From positions 1-21,646 of IMG/VR virus record IMGVR_UViG_3300044766_000029: a stretch of DNA of 21,646 nt. One strand, given 5' to 3'. Position numbers and translations under genes: made by a program. Within the stretch, counting starts at the first letter, position 1, and each line of letters opens with the position of its first letter. This stretch comes from a virus. This document shows positions 1-7,898 of the stretch, in pieces. The notes beneath the pieces were generated by a model. It was not told the DNA's origin, searched no databases, and worked only from the letters and a program-made list of their open reading frames with translations.

Positions 1-1641
1 GAACTGCCGGTAGACAAACCGGTTCGTGTCGTCCGCACACAGCAGCGCCTCGTCCCCGCTACTGAATGACTTGTAGAACATCGGCGTCTGCAAGTCGCTA
101 AACAGCAGCGCCTGGTGGACGAAGTCGTACTTCAGCACGCGCGCGTTGCCTGCTGCTCCCGTGAACCGCAGCGTCCACCAGAGTTGGTTCGTCTTCCAGT
201 GACGGTCGCCGACGATGAACTGCAGGTTATTCAAGTCCAGGTCGCGGAGCGTGTTCTCGACGCCGTAGCTCACTTTGTTGACCGCCGTGCCGCTGTACTC
301 CATCAGGTTACTGAGGTAGAAGAAGTACAGCTTGTTGTTTGCCTTGACGACGCTCCGGTGGCTACTGATCCCGCTCTCGTCTGTCACCTCGTTAATGTCG
401 AAGAGGTAGGCGGGGTAGGTCTGGCCGACGACGCTGCCGCTCAGAGTCAGAATATGGTGCTCGGTCCCGATCGTGAGTTGATGAAAGAAGCTGTGGAGCG
501 CCGTGATTGCGTCGCCACCACCCTTGATTGGGGTCGTCGCGAAGAGGCTCATTTGGTCGGGCGCCCGCACCGGCGACCAGTAGATGGAGTCCGTCGCGCC
601 TGGGGTCGCTGCCCCGAACAGGATGTTCCGCCACTCGGCCAGGTACTGCACCGCAGGCATAGTTGTCAAGTAGATGCTGTACACGTCGTCGATCAACATG
701 AACGTCTGGTTGGCGGCCGTCGTCACCTTCCACTCTAGCTTGTCCACAATCAGCGGGCTGAACGTCGCCGCCTCCGTTGCCTCGCTCGGGAAGCAGTACA
801 CGTCATGCCAGTTGTTGTCGTTCAGCGCGATGGCGGCTGACGTGACCAGCTTCGTCGAGCGCCACTTTGTTGCATCCCAGGTTAGTGTCTTCGCGCTCGT
901 GTCCGTAATCACAAGCGTCGTCGTCGCGGCAGTGATCGTGCTCCCCGTCCCGTTACTGAACTTCACCTTGAAGTGGTAGCAATCTGTCCCGGCCGCCTTT
1001 GTCAGCGCGTAGGCCGCCCCACTCAGTATCCCAGTCGCGGTGTCAATCGCCGCGGTCGGGTTGTACGTCAGCGCGGCGCTCGCCCCCGGGTTCGCCGACT
1101 GCACCTTGTTACTCGCCAGCCCCTCCACGAAGTCTGCTGCATCCTGTGTGGCGTTCGTCCAGTCGGTCGTGGAGTCGCACGCCGTAATCAGCTTCGCCCC
1201 GATCGGGAGGAGCGTCGTCCCGTCGTATTTGTACACCCCGTCCGTGGGGTTGGTGATGAACACCAGACTACCATACGCCTGTTTGGCCCACCAGAGCGTC
1301 GCGGTCGTCGAGAGCCCGTTGCGGAGTGACTTCCACGCCACCGCCCCGCTGTCCCACCACCACACCGTGCCGGTCGTCGTCCCGACGAGTATCTTCGGAG
1401 GCGTCGCAGGCACCCGCCAGTCCGTCAGCAGCGTGATCGCCCCACTCGGCCAGGCGGTCGTGATGAACTTCGCGTTTCCGAGCGCCGAGCGCAGCACATC
1501 CCCGAACAACTCGCAGTTTTCGAGTGTAGCAGCCGTGCCGGGTGGATTCCCGACCGGGCTCTCGTGCGTCCACGCTCCGTGGGCGGGAAGCTCGATGTTG
1601 TAGTGAACCTCGCCCTCAGCCCCAGCTTGCGGTTCCGCCAT
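1..1641 (-). CDS. Tail nozzle/hub-like beta-propeller virion protein (partial, runs off left edge)
   Basis: The minus frame is open from the ATG at 1641 to the window edge (547 codons, no stop), so the C-terminus is missing. It starts 2 nt past the TAG of the adaptor gene, with a GGAGC Shine-Dalgarno inside that gene's end. The protein is Trp/Tyr/Gly-rich and beta-rich. Recurrent blade-like segments include VFITNPTDGVYKYDG at about residue 125, IYWSPVRAPDQM at about 350 and LYFFYLSNLMEYSG at about 435. This pattern is typical of podovirus beta-propeller proteins that form the tail nozzle below the adaptor ring (P22 gp10 or T7 gp12 type), and its place directly after the adaptor gene agrees. 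Residues of roughly 190-320 look like an inserted beta-sandwich. The product name is inference from composition and gene order; a tail fibre or other propeller protein is possible. Confidence 0.62.
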   Translation of the reverse strand, partial: MAEPQAGAEGEVHYNIELPAHGAWTHESPVGNPPGTAATLENCELFGDVLRSALGNAKFITTAWPSGAITLLTDWRVPATPPKILVGTTTGTVWWWDSGAVAWKSLRNGLSTTATLWWAKQAYGSLVFITNPTDGVYKYDGTTLLPIGAKLITACDSTTDWTNATQDAADFVEGLASNKVQSANPGASAALTYNPTAAIDTATGILSGAAYALTKAAGTDCYHFKVKFSNGTGSTITAATTTLVITDTSAKTLTWDATKWRSTKLVTSAAIALNDNNWHDVYCFPSEATEAATFSPLIVDKLEWKVTTAANQTFMLIDDVYSIYLTTMPAVQYLAEWRNILFGAATPGATDSIYWSPVRAPDQMSLFATTPIKGGGDAITALHSFFHQLTIGTEHHILTLSGSVVGQTYPAYLFDINEVTDESGISSHRSVVKANNKLYFFYLSNLMEYSGTAVNKVSYGVENTLRDLDLNNLQFIVGDRHWKTNQLWWTLRFTGAAGNARVLKYDFVHQALLFSDLQTPMFYKSFSSGDEALLCADDTNRFVYRQF

Positions 1642-1642
1642 G

Positions 1643-2632
1643 CTAGCTCCAGGTCGTGTAGTCTTCGACGTAGGTCGTGTCAGGCTGCCGGTCGTTGATC
1701 GTGTTCAGGATCGTGGCCTTCCGCGCCTCGAACTTGCTGCGGTACCGGTCACACTGGGCCTGGTTCCCGGCCTTCCCGAACATCTGCGCGGTCACGTAGT
1801 CGGCGAGCGCCGCGTGATGCTCCGGTGGAATGCTCGGGATGCTGCTCAGGATGTAGCTGTTCCCGGCCACGGCCCCCACCTTCGCCGACGCGAGGGTGAG
1901 CGACGTGTCCGAATTGATTGACGCGACGCGCATGAGGTTCACGCCATCGTAGTCCCACGCCGGGCTCACGCTCGAAAACGTCGCCGTCCCCACCATCAGG
2001 TCGAGGAAGGCGTCGTCGAGCGGCGACCCAGCATGCCAGGCAGTCCCCACCCCCGTCACCGCCACCTGCTGGTCGAGGACGCTGATCGTCCCCGTGTTGT
2101 AGTTCACCAGCATCTTCGGCCGCGCGACGTACACCATCTCCAGGTCCACGTCGGCGTTCAGCATCGGCGTGATGTACAGTGTCCGGTCAGCGATGATGTG
2201 GTAGTAAATCCGCCCGCCAGGCGGCGTCGTGTACGCATTCGGGACGCGGATGTACTCCTGAAAGATGTTGCTCCCCACGTCCTGCGCTTGAAACTCCATG
2301 AACTCAAACCCCTGCGTCACCACCCGCAGCGAGCGTAGCTGCGAGAAGTCCGGTGGCAGGGTGATACGCGGTGTGCTTGCTGGGAGCTTCAGCGACACGC
2401 TCGGGTTGTAGTCGATCCCGTTGAGCTTCTGGGCAGTCGTGTCGGTCTGCGAGTTCATGACCTTCACGAACCAGTCGTTGTAGATACTCCGCAGCGACTT
2501 CTCTAGCTCCCAGTTTCCGTCATTCAGCCACGCCATCAACTCGGGCAGCGTGAAGAACGGAGCGAGCGTGCCGTCCTGCTTCACGGCGTTCGCCTGAAAA
2601 GCGCCGAGCTTGACTAGCTGATAGGCGTTCAT
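1643..2632 (-). CDS. Head-tail adaptor/connector protein (podovirus type)
   Basis: This 329-aa protein probably forms the ring docking under the portal, as P22 gp4 and T7 gp11 do. The N-terminal half is helical, with LPELMAWLNDGNWELEKSLR at about residues 28-47, then beta segments. A Gly/Val/Thr-rich Ig-like insert lies near residues 178-262 (GTISVLDQQVAVTGVGTAW). A long C-terminal helix at about 268-310 begins IPPEHHAALADYVTAQMFGK. This helix-rich frame with an inserted beta domain is characteristic of phage adaptor proteins. The ATG at 2632 overlaps the upstream stop by one base (TAATG) with no good Shine-Dalgarno, so translation is probably coupled. The propeller-like gene downstream supports the call. 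Confidence 0.65.
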   Translation of the reverse strand: MNAYQLVKLGAFQANAVKQDGTLAPFFTLPELMAWLNDGNWELEKSLRSIYNDWFVKVMNSQTDTTAQKLNGIDYNPSVSLKLPASTPRITLPPDFSQLRSLRVVTQGFEFMEFQAQDVGSNIFQEYIRVPNAYTTPPGGRIYYHIIADRTLYITPMLNADVDLEMVYVARPKMLVNYNTGTISVLDQQVAVTGVGTAWHAGSPLDDAFLDLMVGTATFSSVSPAWDYDGVNLMRVASINSDTSLTLASAKVGAVAGNSYILSSIPSIPPEHHAALADYVTAQMFGKAGNQAQCDRYRSKFEARKATILNTINDRQPDTTYVEDYTTWS

Positions 2633-3000
2633 TACGCATACACCACGCGCACCGGAACCGGAGCCGTCGGGGCCACAGCGCCTGCGGTGCCGCCAGCCGT
2701 CACGGTCGCGATCTGCAAGCCCGTTCCGAGCGTCAACCCTTCAGGAATCACGAACGATCGCTTGGTGTTCTGCGGGAGGTAGAAGATCACGTCCGGCACG
2801 GTCACCCCCACCGTCACCGCAGCGTTCGAGTTATAGAACTTCACGTACTCGGCCTGGGCAGCGTTCACCGTGTTGTCGATCTCCACCTCATACACCACGC
2901 ACGAACTCGCAATGACGACCACCGCTACGTTCGAGTTCGCGGTATCCACGAACAGCTTTGCCCCACTCGGAAACCCTAGACTAACTTGCGTGACAGCCAT
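2632..3000 (-). CDS. Small beta-rich virion protein, unassigned
   Basis: A 122-aa protein almost entirely of alternating Val/Ala/Thr strands, with no signal peptide or membrane segment. The composition suggests one beta-sandwich, such as a head decoration, neck or fibre-base protein. A strong Shine-Dalgarno (GGGGAGGG, 6 nt from the ATG) indicates high expression, as expected for a multicopy structural protein. The stop shares one base with the adaptor ATG (TAATG). The family is not recognised; a virion role is inferred from neighbours and composition. Confidence 0.7.
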   Translation of the reverse strand: MAVTQVSLGFPSGAKLFVDTANSNVAVVVIASSCVVYEVEIDNTVNAAQAEYVKFYNSNAAVTVGVTVPDVIFYLPQNTKRSFVIPEGLTLGTGLQIATVTAGGTAGAVAPTAPVPVRVVYA

Positions 3001-3013
3001 TGGCTACCCTCCC

Positions 3014-3691
3014 CTACATCCCACTCGTACCGGTGTAACTGCCTCCGAACTGTGCCAGGAGCTTCTTCAGCAGTGCGTCAGGGTCTGTCGCCTCGTCGAG
3101 AACCTGCTCCGTCGGACTCTTGTAAGACTGCGGGGTGTACTTCCCACCACCCGTCTCGGTGTTCTTATATATCTCCGTCCACGGCCGCTGCGCCTCACCG
3201 ATCCCACTCAGCGAGCCCGGCCCGCTCGGCGTCTTCGGGCCGCTCGTCATCAACTTCTGGAACCCACCTTGTTCGGTCACAGCAGGCCGCCCCTTGAACC
3301 GGTCGATCACCTGTTGGAGCGCGTCGTCTGGAATCGCCTGCGGCGTGCCCGGCAGAATCGTCGTCTGCTGCTCATACGGCACGCCGTACTTCTGCAGTGT
3401 ATCCTCGCCGACCGTCGAGCCGCGTGGGTGCAGCACCTTCCCCGTCTCGTCCGCGATATCCTCCCCGAGATTGTACATGTTGAAGCCCGTGCCGGGTGGC
3501 GGGACTTCCTGGCGGCCGATGAACTTCGCTGAGGAGCGTCGAAGTGCTCCCAGCCCCCGCTGCGGCGCGCTCGTCAGCCCCATCGCGTAGTCGCTCGCGC
3601 TCCACTTCGGCGCCTGCTTCCCGCGGAGGTACGCGACCAGCTTGTAGAGCAGTGGCGCGTCGAACTGGGGTTCCTCTTCGTAGTCGGCCAT
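3014..3691 (-). CDS. Hypothetical virion-associated protein, Gly/Pro/Thr-rich C-terminal half
   Basis: A 225-aa soluble protein. The N-terminus is acidic then helical (DAPLLYKLVAYLRGKQAPKW). A low-complexity, probably flexible segment at about 145-200 is rich in Gly, Ser, Pro, Thr and Lys, and a short helix near the end reads DPDALLKKLLAQFGG. The ATG follows the upstream gene's TAG directly, with GGGGGG as Shine-Dalgarno 6 nt away. The position between a small helical protein and the neck genes suggests a minor head, internal or ejected protein. No family is recognised and no catalytic motif is visible. Confidence 0.7.
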   Translation of the reverse strand: MADYEEEPQFDAPLLYKLVAYLRGKQAPKWSASDYAMGLTSAPQRGLGALRRSSAKFIGRQEVPPPGTGFNMYNLGEDIADETGKVLHPRGSTVGEDTLQKYGVPYEQQTTILPGTPQAIPDDALQQVIDRFKGRPAVTEQGGFQKLMTSGPKTPSGPGSLSGIGEAQRPWTEIYKNTETGGGKYTPQSYKSPTEQVLDEATDPDALLKKLLAQFGGSYTGTSGM

Positions 3692-4165
3692 CTACATCCC
3701 CCCGTTGATACTCATGCCGCCAGCGGGTGCCGACAGCGCCTGCCGCTCCGGCACCGTCCGCACGGTGTTCATGTATCGCCACCGCTCGCGGGCCTTTGCC
3801 TCAGCGTAGTCGAGCACGATCTTCCGCATGAGCCGCTTCTCTTCAATATCCATACGGTCCATCTCGTCGGCGACCGCAGCAGCACCACCGTTCGCCCAAA
3901 TATCCGCCCGACGTAGGATAGGGAAGAGTCTTTCATTCAGGTGCTCCTTGTCGAGGAAGTCCACAAGGATGTAACCATCGTGCGCGGACACTCGATCCTC
4001 TGCTGCGTCGGCTGTCTCAAGTTGGGACGGCGGCCACACCGTCCCACGACTCACCTTCCGCTCCAACCGCCACTTCGCCTGAGTGTCACTCCACCGCACC
4101 CGCAGCGCACTGTCGAAGTTGTGGAGCATCTGCATGAACCTGCGCGGGGGACTGTACAGCGCCAT
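3692..4165 (-). CDS. Hypothetical helical, charged protein overlapping the lysozyme gene
   Basis: The start is set at 4165 (157 aa) because GGGAGGAAA lies 7 nt upstream of this ATG; a start at 4207 would only add 14 unlikely residues. The protein is charged and mostly helical, with a long stretch from about residue 75 to 130 (EMDRMDIEEKRLMRKIVLDY, then EAKARERWRYMNTV). The tail is Gly/Ser/Met-rich. Its first 80 bases overlap the end of the lysozyme ORF in another frame, and third-position GC there favours this gene. It directly precedes the 225-aa hypothetical gene. No family is recognised; a minor virion protein is likely. Confidence 0.7.
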   Translation of the reverse strand: MALYSPPRRFMQMLHNFDSALRVRWSDTQAKWRLERKVSRGTVWPPSQLETADAAEDRVSAHDGYILVDFLDKEHLNERLFPILRRADIWANGGAAAVADEMDRMDIEEKRLMRKIVLDYAEAKARERWRYMNTVRTVPERQALSAPAGGMSINGGM

Positions 4166-4571
4166 TGTCCACTTTCCTCCCGATGATTGCTGAGAGTTCC
4201 CGGGCACGCCCCCCGACTTGCCCAGCCCACACGGAGTTCAGCATGTACTTCGCGGCTTCTGGGTATGCGCCGACGCGCAGCGCATCGAGGAAGTTTCTGA
4301 ACTCCAGCAGCTTCCCAATCCCCATGTTGAAGCACATGTTAATCAGCACGTCCCGACAGTCCTGGTCTAGCTGCACCGACCACGGGAGCTTCGTCGCCAC
4401 GTCAATCGACGCCTTGATGATATCGTTCGTCAGCAGCCGGTCGATCTCGTCGTCGCGCAGCCCCACGTCCGTCAGGTTCCGGCCGACGCCGATAGACACG
4501 TGGCCGCTCGGGTCGATGTAGGGCTTCGACCGGCGGCCCTCGTGTCGTTCGAGCGTCTCACGGAGCTTCAT
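4086..4571 (-). CDS. Endolysin, T4-type lysozyme (glycoside hydrolase family 24)
   Basis: This protein should hydrolyse the MurNAc-GlcNAc bond of peptidoglycan at lysis. The N-terminus matches T4 lysozyme position by position: Glu11 in RHEG and Asp20 in YIDPSG fit the E-8aa-D-5aa-T catalytic pattern. Residue 26 is Ser (HVSIGVGR) where the family usually has Thr. Other family marks are INMCFNMG near residue 98 and GRARELSAIIG near 140. There is no signal peptide, so export should need the nearby holin. The ORF is 161 aa. About the last 27 residues overlap the next gene, have poor third-position GC and do not look like lysozyme, so the ancestral end was probably near residue 135-140. Identity is confident; the C-terminal tail is uncertain. 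Confidence 0.9.
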   Translation of the reverse strand: MKLRETLERHEGRRSKPYIDPSGHVSIGVGRNLTDVGLRDDEIDRLLTNDIIKASIDVATKLPWSVQLDQDCRDVLINMCFNMGIGKLLEFRNFLDALRVGAYPEAAKYMLNSVWAGQVGGRARELSAIIGRKVDNGAVQSPAQVHADAPQLRQCAAGAVE

Positions 4572-4575
4572 CGAG

Positions 4576-4854
4576 TTACTTCACCTGCGGCGCGCCGATC
4601 GTCACCTGGGGTGTCACCGTCACCGGCACATTCACCGTCCCTGCGTTCGGGTTCCCGTAACTCACCTGCATCCCGTCACACGACGCATTCCCGAACGTCG
4701 GGTTACTCTGCAGGTAGGTCGCGCCGCCCCACGGGGTCACGATCTTCGCGCAAAACGTCGCGGTGTTGTCTTTCATCGCGGACACCATCGCCGCGTTCCC
4801 GAAGCATCCCGTCGCAAACAGCCACACCACCATCGCGAGCAGAAACAGCTTCAT
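4576..4854 (-). CDS. Small lipoprotein, candidate outer-membrane spanin or lysis-associated protein
   Basis: Three tandem ATGs open this frame. The third (4854) is chosen because AGGAGG then has a 7-nt spacer, giving 92 aa. The N-terminus is a lipoprotein signal: Lys2, a hydrophobic core LFLLAMVVWLFATG, then Cys at about residue 17 in a lipobox-like ATGC, suggesting lipidation by signal peptidase II. The mature part has two further Cys and a Pro/Val/Thr tail. Its place between a secreted protein and the endolysin fits a spanin (Rz1-like) role in disrupting a Gram-negative outer membrane. No partner inner-membrane spanin is obvious, so that role is only inferred. Confidence 0.7.
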   Translation of the reverse strand: MKLFLLAMVVWLFATGCFGNAAMVSAMKDNTATFCAKIVTPWGGATYLQSNPTFGNASCDGMQVSYGNPNAGTVNVPVTVTPQVTIGAPQVK

Positions 4855-4856
4855 CA

Positions 4857-5231
4857 TCATCCCTCCTGTGGGGCGAGGTAGTCACACGGAGACGGGTACT
4901 TCGCGCGGGCCTGTGCGACCGTCAACGAGTCCCCACTTCCGAACTCCATCGCCTTCCCAGTGTTCCGTGCCAAGGCACCAAACCAGAATCGCTCCGGTGC
5001 GCCCGCACCGTCATATGAAATCACGATCATCCGGCCCGTCTCAACATTCAAGTACGTCGCGTACAGCCCACTCTCAACCACCCCGAGCACTACCAGCACT
5101 TCATGCTGCGACGGGCACATGAGCCGCTGCACACGAAGCACCGGCACCCCGTCGTCCTCTGCAGGCACGGCCCCGGCGCACAGCGCCACGATCAGGACCG
5201 CCCCGAGTAGCAACGTGAGGGCTTTCATCAC
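4857..5231 (-). CDS. Secreted (Sec-type signal peptide) protein of the lysis region
   Basis: A 124-aa protein with a clear signal peptide: Met-Met-Lys, then LTLLLGAVLIVALCAGA, with a probable signal peptidase I site after AVPA at about residue 24. The mature part of about 100 aa is beta-rich and contains two Cys (LMCPSQHE and PSPCDYL) that could form a disulphide. It may start at GTG 5231 or ATG 5228; GGGGGG lies 6 or 9 nt upstream. Its stop overlaps the ATG run of the lipoprotein gene, indicating coupled translation. The family is not recognised. A periplasmic lysis accessory or superinfection-exclusion protein would fit the context, without direct proof. Confidence 0.72.
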   Translation of the reverse strand: MMKALTLLLGAVLIVALCAGAVPAEDDGVPVLRVQRLMCPSQHEVLVVLGVVESGLYATYLNVETGRMIVISYDGAGAPERFWFGALARNTGKAMEFGSGDSLTVAQARAKYPSPCDYLAPQEG

Positions 5232-5234
5232 TAT

Positions 5235-5498
5235 TTACCCCCCAAACAGGTGTTTAACGACGAGCACGACGAGTCCCCCTACCGTGCTCGCCGCGAAGGC
5301 CACGATCCCAAGGATAGTTTTCCGCTGACTGTCCATCGCCGTGACGGTTGTTTCGAGGGAGCCGATCCGGCGCTCGTGCTCCCCCAGCCGAGGGGAGATA
5401 TTATCCATCCTCAGACCGAGCCGACGCTCCATCTCGCGGAGGTCGTTCCGAATATCTGCAAGCGTTTGAATCAGCAACTGATCGTCCATATTTCTCAC
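5235..5498 (-). CDS. Holin-like protein: coiled coil plus C-terminal membrane helix (XhlA-like architecture)
   Basis: 87 aa from a GTG at 5498 that overlaps the previous stop (GTGA), or 84 aa from the ATG at 5489. Residues of about 8-58 form a charged heptad-like helix (RNDLREMERRLGLR, then LGEHERRIGSLETTV). A single membrane segment follows at about 62-82 (ILGIVAFAASTVGGLVVLVV), with a short KHLFGG end. Coiled coil plus C-terminal transmembrane helix is the architecture of XhlA-type holin-associated proteins. The location three genes before the cytoplasmic-type lysozyme supports a role in releasing it. A membrane anchor of other function is possible. Confidence 0.7.
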   Translation of the reverse strand: MRNMDDQLLIQTLADIRNDLREMERRLGLRMDNISPRLGEHERRIGSLETTVTAMDSQRKTILGIVAFAASTVGGLVVLVVKHLFGG

Positions 5499-5839
5499 CC
5501 GAGGGTGATAACATCAGCCGAGACAGTGATGGTCAGCACGTTGTTCGTGCCAGCCGAGACGGTCAAGATATCACCCGCCACCATCGGCATGTACATGAAG
5601 TGGTCGCGGACGCTATCTATCACACCGGCCGCAGCAGCCGGGATACTGTAGGTAGACCACAAGCGCGTGCCTACGGCATCGGCGGTGATCGAGATTGTAT
5701 ACGTCACCGGGGAGCCGCTGGGGTTAGAAATGTGAATCTGTCGGATCACCGTCAAGGTCGAAGCCGGGACGGTGTAGACAGTCGTGGGGCCGGTCGCAAT
5801 CTGGGCCGGGCCAACGATACGAGTCGGTGTGCGGGCCAT
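5495..5839 (-). CDS. Small beta-rich virion protein
   Basis: A 114-aa protein of alternating hydrophobic strands with no signal peptide. The opening TTVYTVPASTLTVIRQIHIS and the following NPSGSPVTYTISI give the layout often seen in small phage structural proteins (P-x-G-T/S-T-x-x-V-x-x-I then N-x-S/T-G). GAGAGG lies 7 nt before the ATG. It sits after a larger beta-rich protein and before the holin-like gene. I infer a minor tail, fibre-associated or decoration protein of beta-sandwich type; no exact family is claimed. Confidence 0.75.
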   Translation of the reverse strand: MARTPTRIVGPAQIATGPTTVYTVPASTLTVIRQIHISNPSGSPVTYTISITADAVGTRLWSTYSIPAAAAGVIDSVRDHFMYMPMVAGDILTVSAGTNNVLTITVSADVITLG

Positions 5840-5844
5840 TGTTG

Positions 5845-6459
5845 TTACCTCTCAACCCAATAGAAGTTGTAGGAGTAGGTCCATGTGGCGGTCGCAGGAC
5901 CGGCCACGCTCGTCCGCAGCGAGAGCCCGTCCCCAGCCGAGAGTTCAATCGGAGCCGGGAAATCCACCTGCCACTCAAACGGGGCGACGTTCGTCGAGCC
6001 GACCGGAATGATCGTGGACGCGACGATGGCTGTGAACACGACGCTCGTGACGGTCAGTGCTGCGTTACTGTCACGCACGTCGGTCATGTCCGTTGCACTG
6101 CCCTTGGTGAGTGAAGCGGGGGCGGGCGTTCGCGCCGTTCCACCAGTTGGCGTGGCGGTCGTGAAGCGTTGAAGTGCAAGCCCACCCGCAATCCCACCGG
6201 CGGCCCCAGCCGTCGCAGCAATCATGGCAATGCGTGCCCGCAAGATATACGCCTTGCGTGCGGAGCCTGCGCTGAACCGCATCGTCATCAGCGGGGTGTT
6301 CGCGGCGAGAGACGCAGCGACCACTGCAGACGCCTGCCCGGTGACGGAGTAGAACCCCCCAGCGGCAGGATACCCTGGAATAGCCTGGAACACCTGGACG
6401 TTCCGACCCTCATCAACGTCCGCGATTACTCCGCCATTCCCGGCCAGTTGAATTGACAT
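5845..6459 (-). CDS. Beta-rich minor virion protein
   Basis: The start is set at the ATG at 6459 (204 aa), where the upstream TAA shares one base (TAATG) and GGAG motifs lie just upstream; an ATG at 6474 would add five residues. The protein is Ala/Thr/Val-rich, with a low-complexity AATAGAAGGIAGGLAL stretch in the middle and a C-terminal half of strands ending WTYSYNFYWVER. No catalytic motif, signal or membrane anchor is evident. It lies in a run of appendage-like genes after the collagen-like protein and resembles the small protein that follows it in overall style. A virion structural role is inferred. Confidence 0.75.
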   Translation of the reverse strand: MSIQLAGNGGVIADVDEGRNVQVFQAIPGYPAAGGFYSVTGQASAVVAASLAANTPLMTMRFSAGSARKAYILRARIAMIAATAGAAGGIAGGLALQRFTTATPTGGTARTPAPASLTKGSATDMTDVRDSNAALTVTSVVFTAIVASTIIPVGSTNVAPFEWQVDFPAPIELSAGDGLSLRTSVAGPATATWTYSYNFYWVER

Positions 6460-7898
6460 TAGCTCCAACTCCATCCAACAGTATACTGATCATAGAGTCG
6501 AAACGACTGCACCTGATTAAACACCGGGCGTGTCTGCGGTGCAGCATCATCATACCCATGTATGGTCAGTGTCCCGTCAACCTTCCAGTTCGCTCGAATG
6601 CAGACACGTTCAGCCAAGTGCTCGTCAATCGAGTGGCCTGCTGTCGCGATCGGCAGGAGCCACGCATTGATCTTCGACGTGGTGACAAGACCAGCCTGCC
6701 CGGCCACGTCAACCGAAGTCTCAGCCGTCCCCGGGAATCCGCCGAAATTCAGCGCCACACTACCCGATGCTCCAGACCCGCCCACACCGGCTGGACCCTG
6801 TGGCCCCATTGGACCAGGCAGGACATCAATACCGTCGAGACCATCCTGACCGTCTAGTCCGGGAAAGCCCATCAGCCCGGCCGGGCCTGCCACCCCGGGC
6901 GACCCCGGACTTCCCGGGCTCCCCTGCGGCCCCGGTGTCCCCTGTGGCCCGGGCCATACATCAATCCCATCAGCCCCATCGACCCCATCCAGCCCCGCAG
7001 GCCCCATCGCACCGGACACGCCTGCATTCCCAGGTATCCCCGGCGCACCTTGGACGCCTTGGACTCCCTGCACACCCGGTACACCCCATTCACCCTGCTC
7101 GCCGTCCGTGCCGTCGCTGCCGATCGTGCCAGACTTCCCGTCTACTCCGGCCGCTCCGGGACTTCCCGGGGCTCCCGGATTCCCCTGCACGCCCTGCGGC
7201 CCCTGCGGTCCAGCAGCCCCGGGAAAGCCGTCCACTCCATCTTCACCCGGCCGACCCTCTAGTCCCTCGGGACCAGTTAGTCCCACCTCGCCCGGAATCC
7301 CCTGACCGATCTTCATAATCGACAGGCTGACGTGAACAATCACGAAGTCCGTCGTATCGGTGTGATTCTCAACGCCAAGGCTGACTAAATCGTTCGCGTG
7401 AAGCGAGAGAATCGTACTACCGCTTACTGTCTCCGGGCGGCCAGCCCCACCCGGCGATACTTCTGCGTGAGAACTTCCCTGTCCCTGTGCGACGTTGTTG
7501 ATAAATAACTTACTCTCCATCTCCTTGTTGGCGACCGCATCGACCTGACCGGAGATAGAGTACGTTATGAGGTAGTCACCATCGACGGGCACCCGAATCT
7601 CATGCCCGTTTTGGAACACACACAGATGTTGCGCGCCCGCTGCGAGCCCCGACGTAATCTCAACCGGCGTGTCGATAACCGTAATTACCACGGCAATCGA
7701 CGCATTATCGACGAACATCGACCCATAGGGAAGGTCTTCGCCCGACGGACCGGCTGGTCCAGATGGACCTGCAGGCCCCGGGGGGCCGATCATCCCGTCT
7801 TGGCCCTCCTCACCAGGAAGTCCATCGAGGCCCGGTGGACCTGGAGGCCCATCTGCTCCCAAGCCAGTCGTCGGAAAATCGGGACTCTTGTACCCCAT
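6459..7898 (-). CDS. Collagen-like phage fibre/appendage protein with TNF/C1q-like domain
   Basis: A 479-aa mosaic. Residues of about 16-53 form a Gly-X-Y collagen repeat. Residues of about 55-197 form a jelly-roll-like beta domain resembling the C1q/TNF group (FQNGHEIRVPVDGDYLITYS, then SGSTILSLHANDLVSLGV). Residues of about 200-385 are a second, longer Gly-X-Y tract with few interruptions. The last 95 residues are a beta domain beginning FGGFPGTAETSV and ending YDQYTVGWSWS, of a kind common at the end of phage collagen-like proteins. Gly-X-Y repeats and C1q-like heads both trimerise, so a trimeric fibre is expected. The gene shares one base with each neighbour (TAATG at both ends). Host binding is a reasonable inference. 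Confidence 0.88.
   Translation of the reverse strand: MGYKSPDFPTTGLGADGPPGPPGLDGLPGEEGQDGMIGPPGPAGPSGPAGPSGEDLPYGSMFVDNASIAVVITVIDTPVEITSGLAAGAQHLCVFQNGHEIRVPVDGDYLITYSISGQVDAVANKEMESKLFINNVAQGQGSSHAEVSPGGAGRPETVSGSTILSLHANDLVSLGVENHTDTTDFVIVHVSLSIMKIGQGIPGEVGLTGPEGLEGRPGEDGVDGFPGAAGPQGPQGVQGNPGAPGSPGAAGVDGKSGTIGSDGTDGEQGEWGVPGVQGVQGVQGAPGIPGNAGVSGAMGPAGLDGVDGADGIDVWPGPQGTPGPQGSPGSPGSPGVAGPAGLMGFPGLDGQDGLDGIDVLPGPMGPQGPAGVGGSGASGSVALNFGGFPGTAETSVDVAGQAGLVTTSKINAWLLPIATAGHSIDEHLAERVCIRANWKVDGTLTIHGYDDAAPQTRPVFNQVQSFRLYDQYTVGWSWS

Noticed and set aside
6800-7310. Short GC-rich DNA repeats that look like a tandem or CRISPR-like array
   Set aside because: They are explained by the Gly-X-Y codons of the collagen-like gene. 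There are no constant-length repeats with unique spacers.
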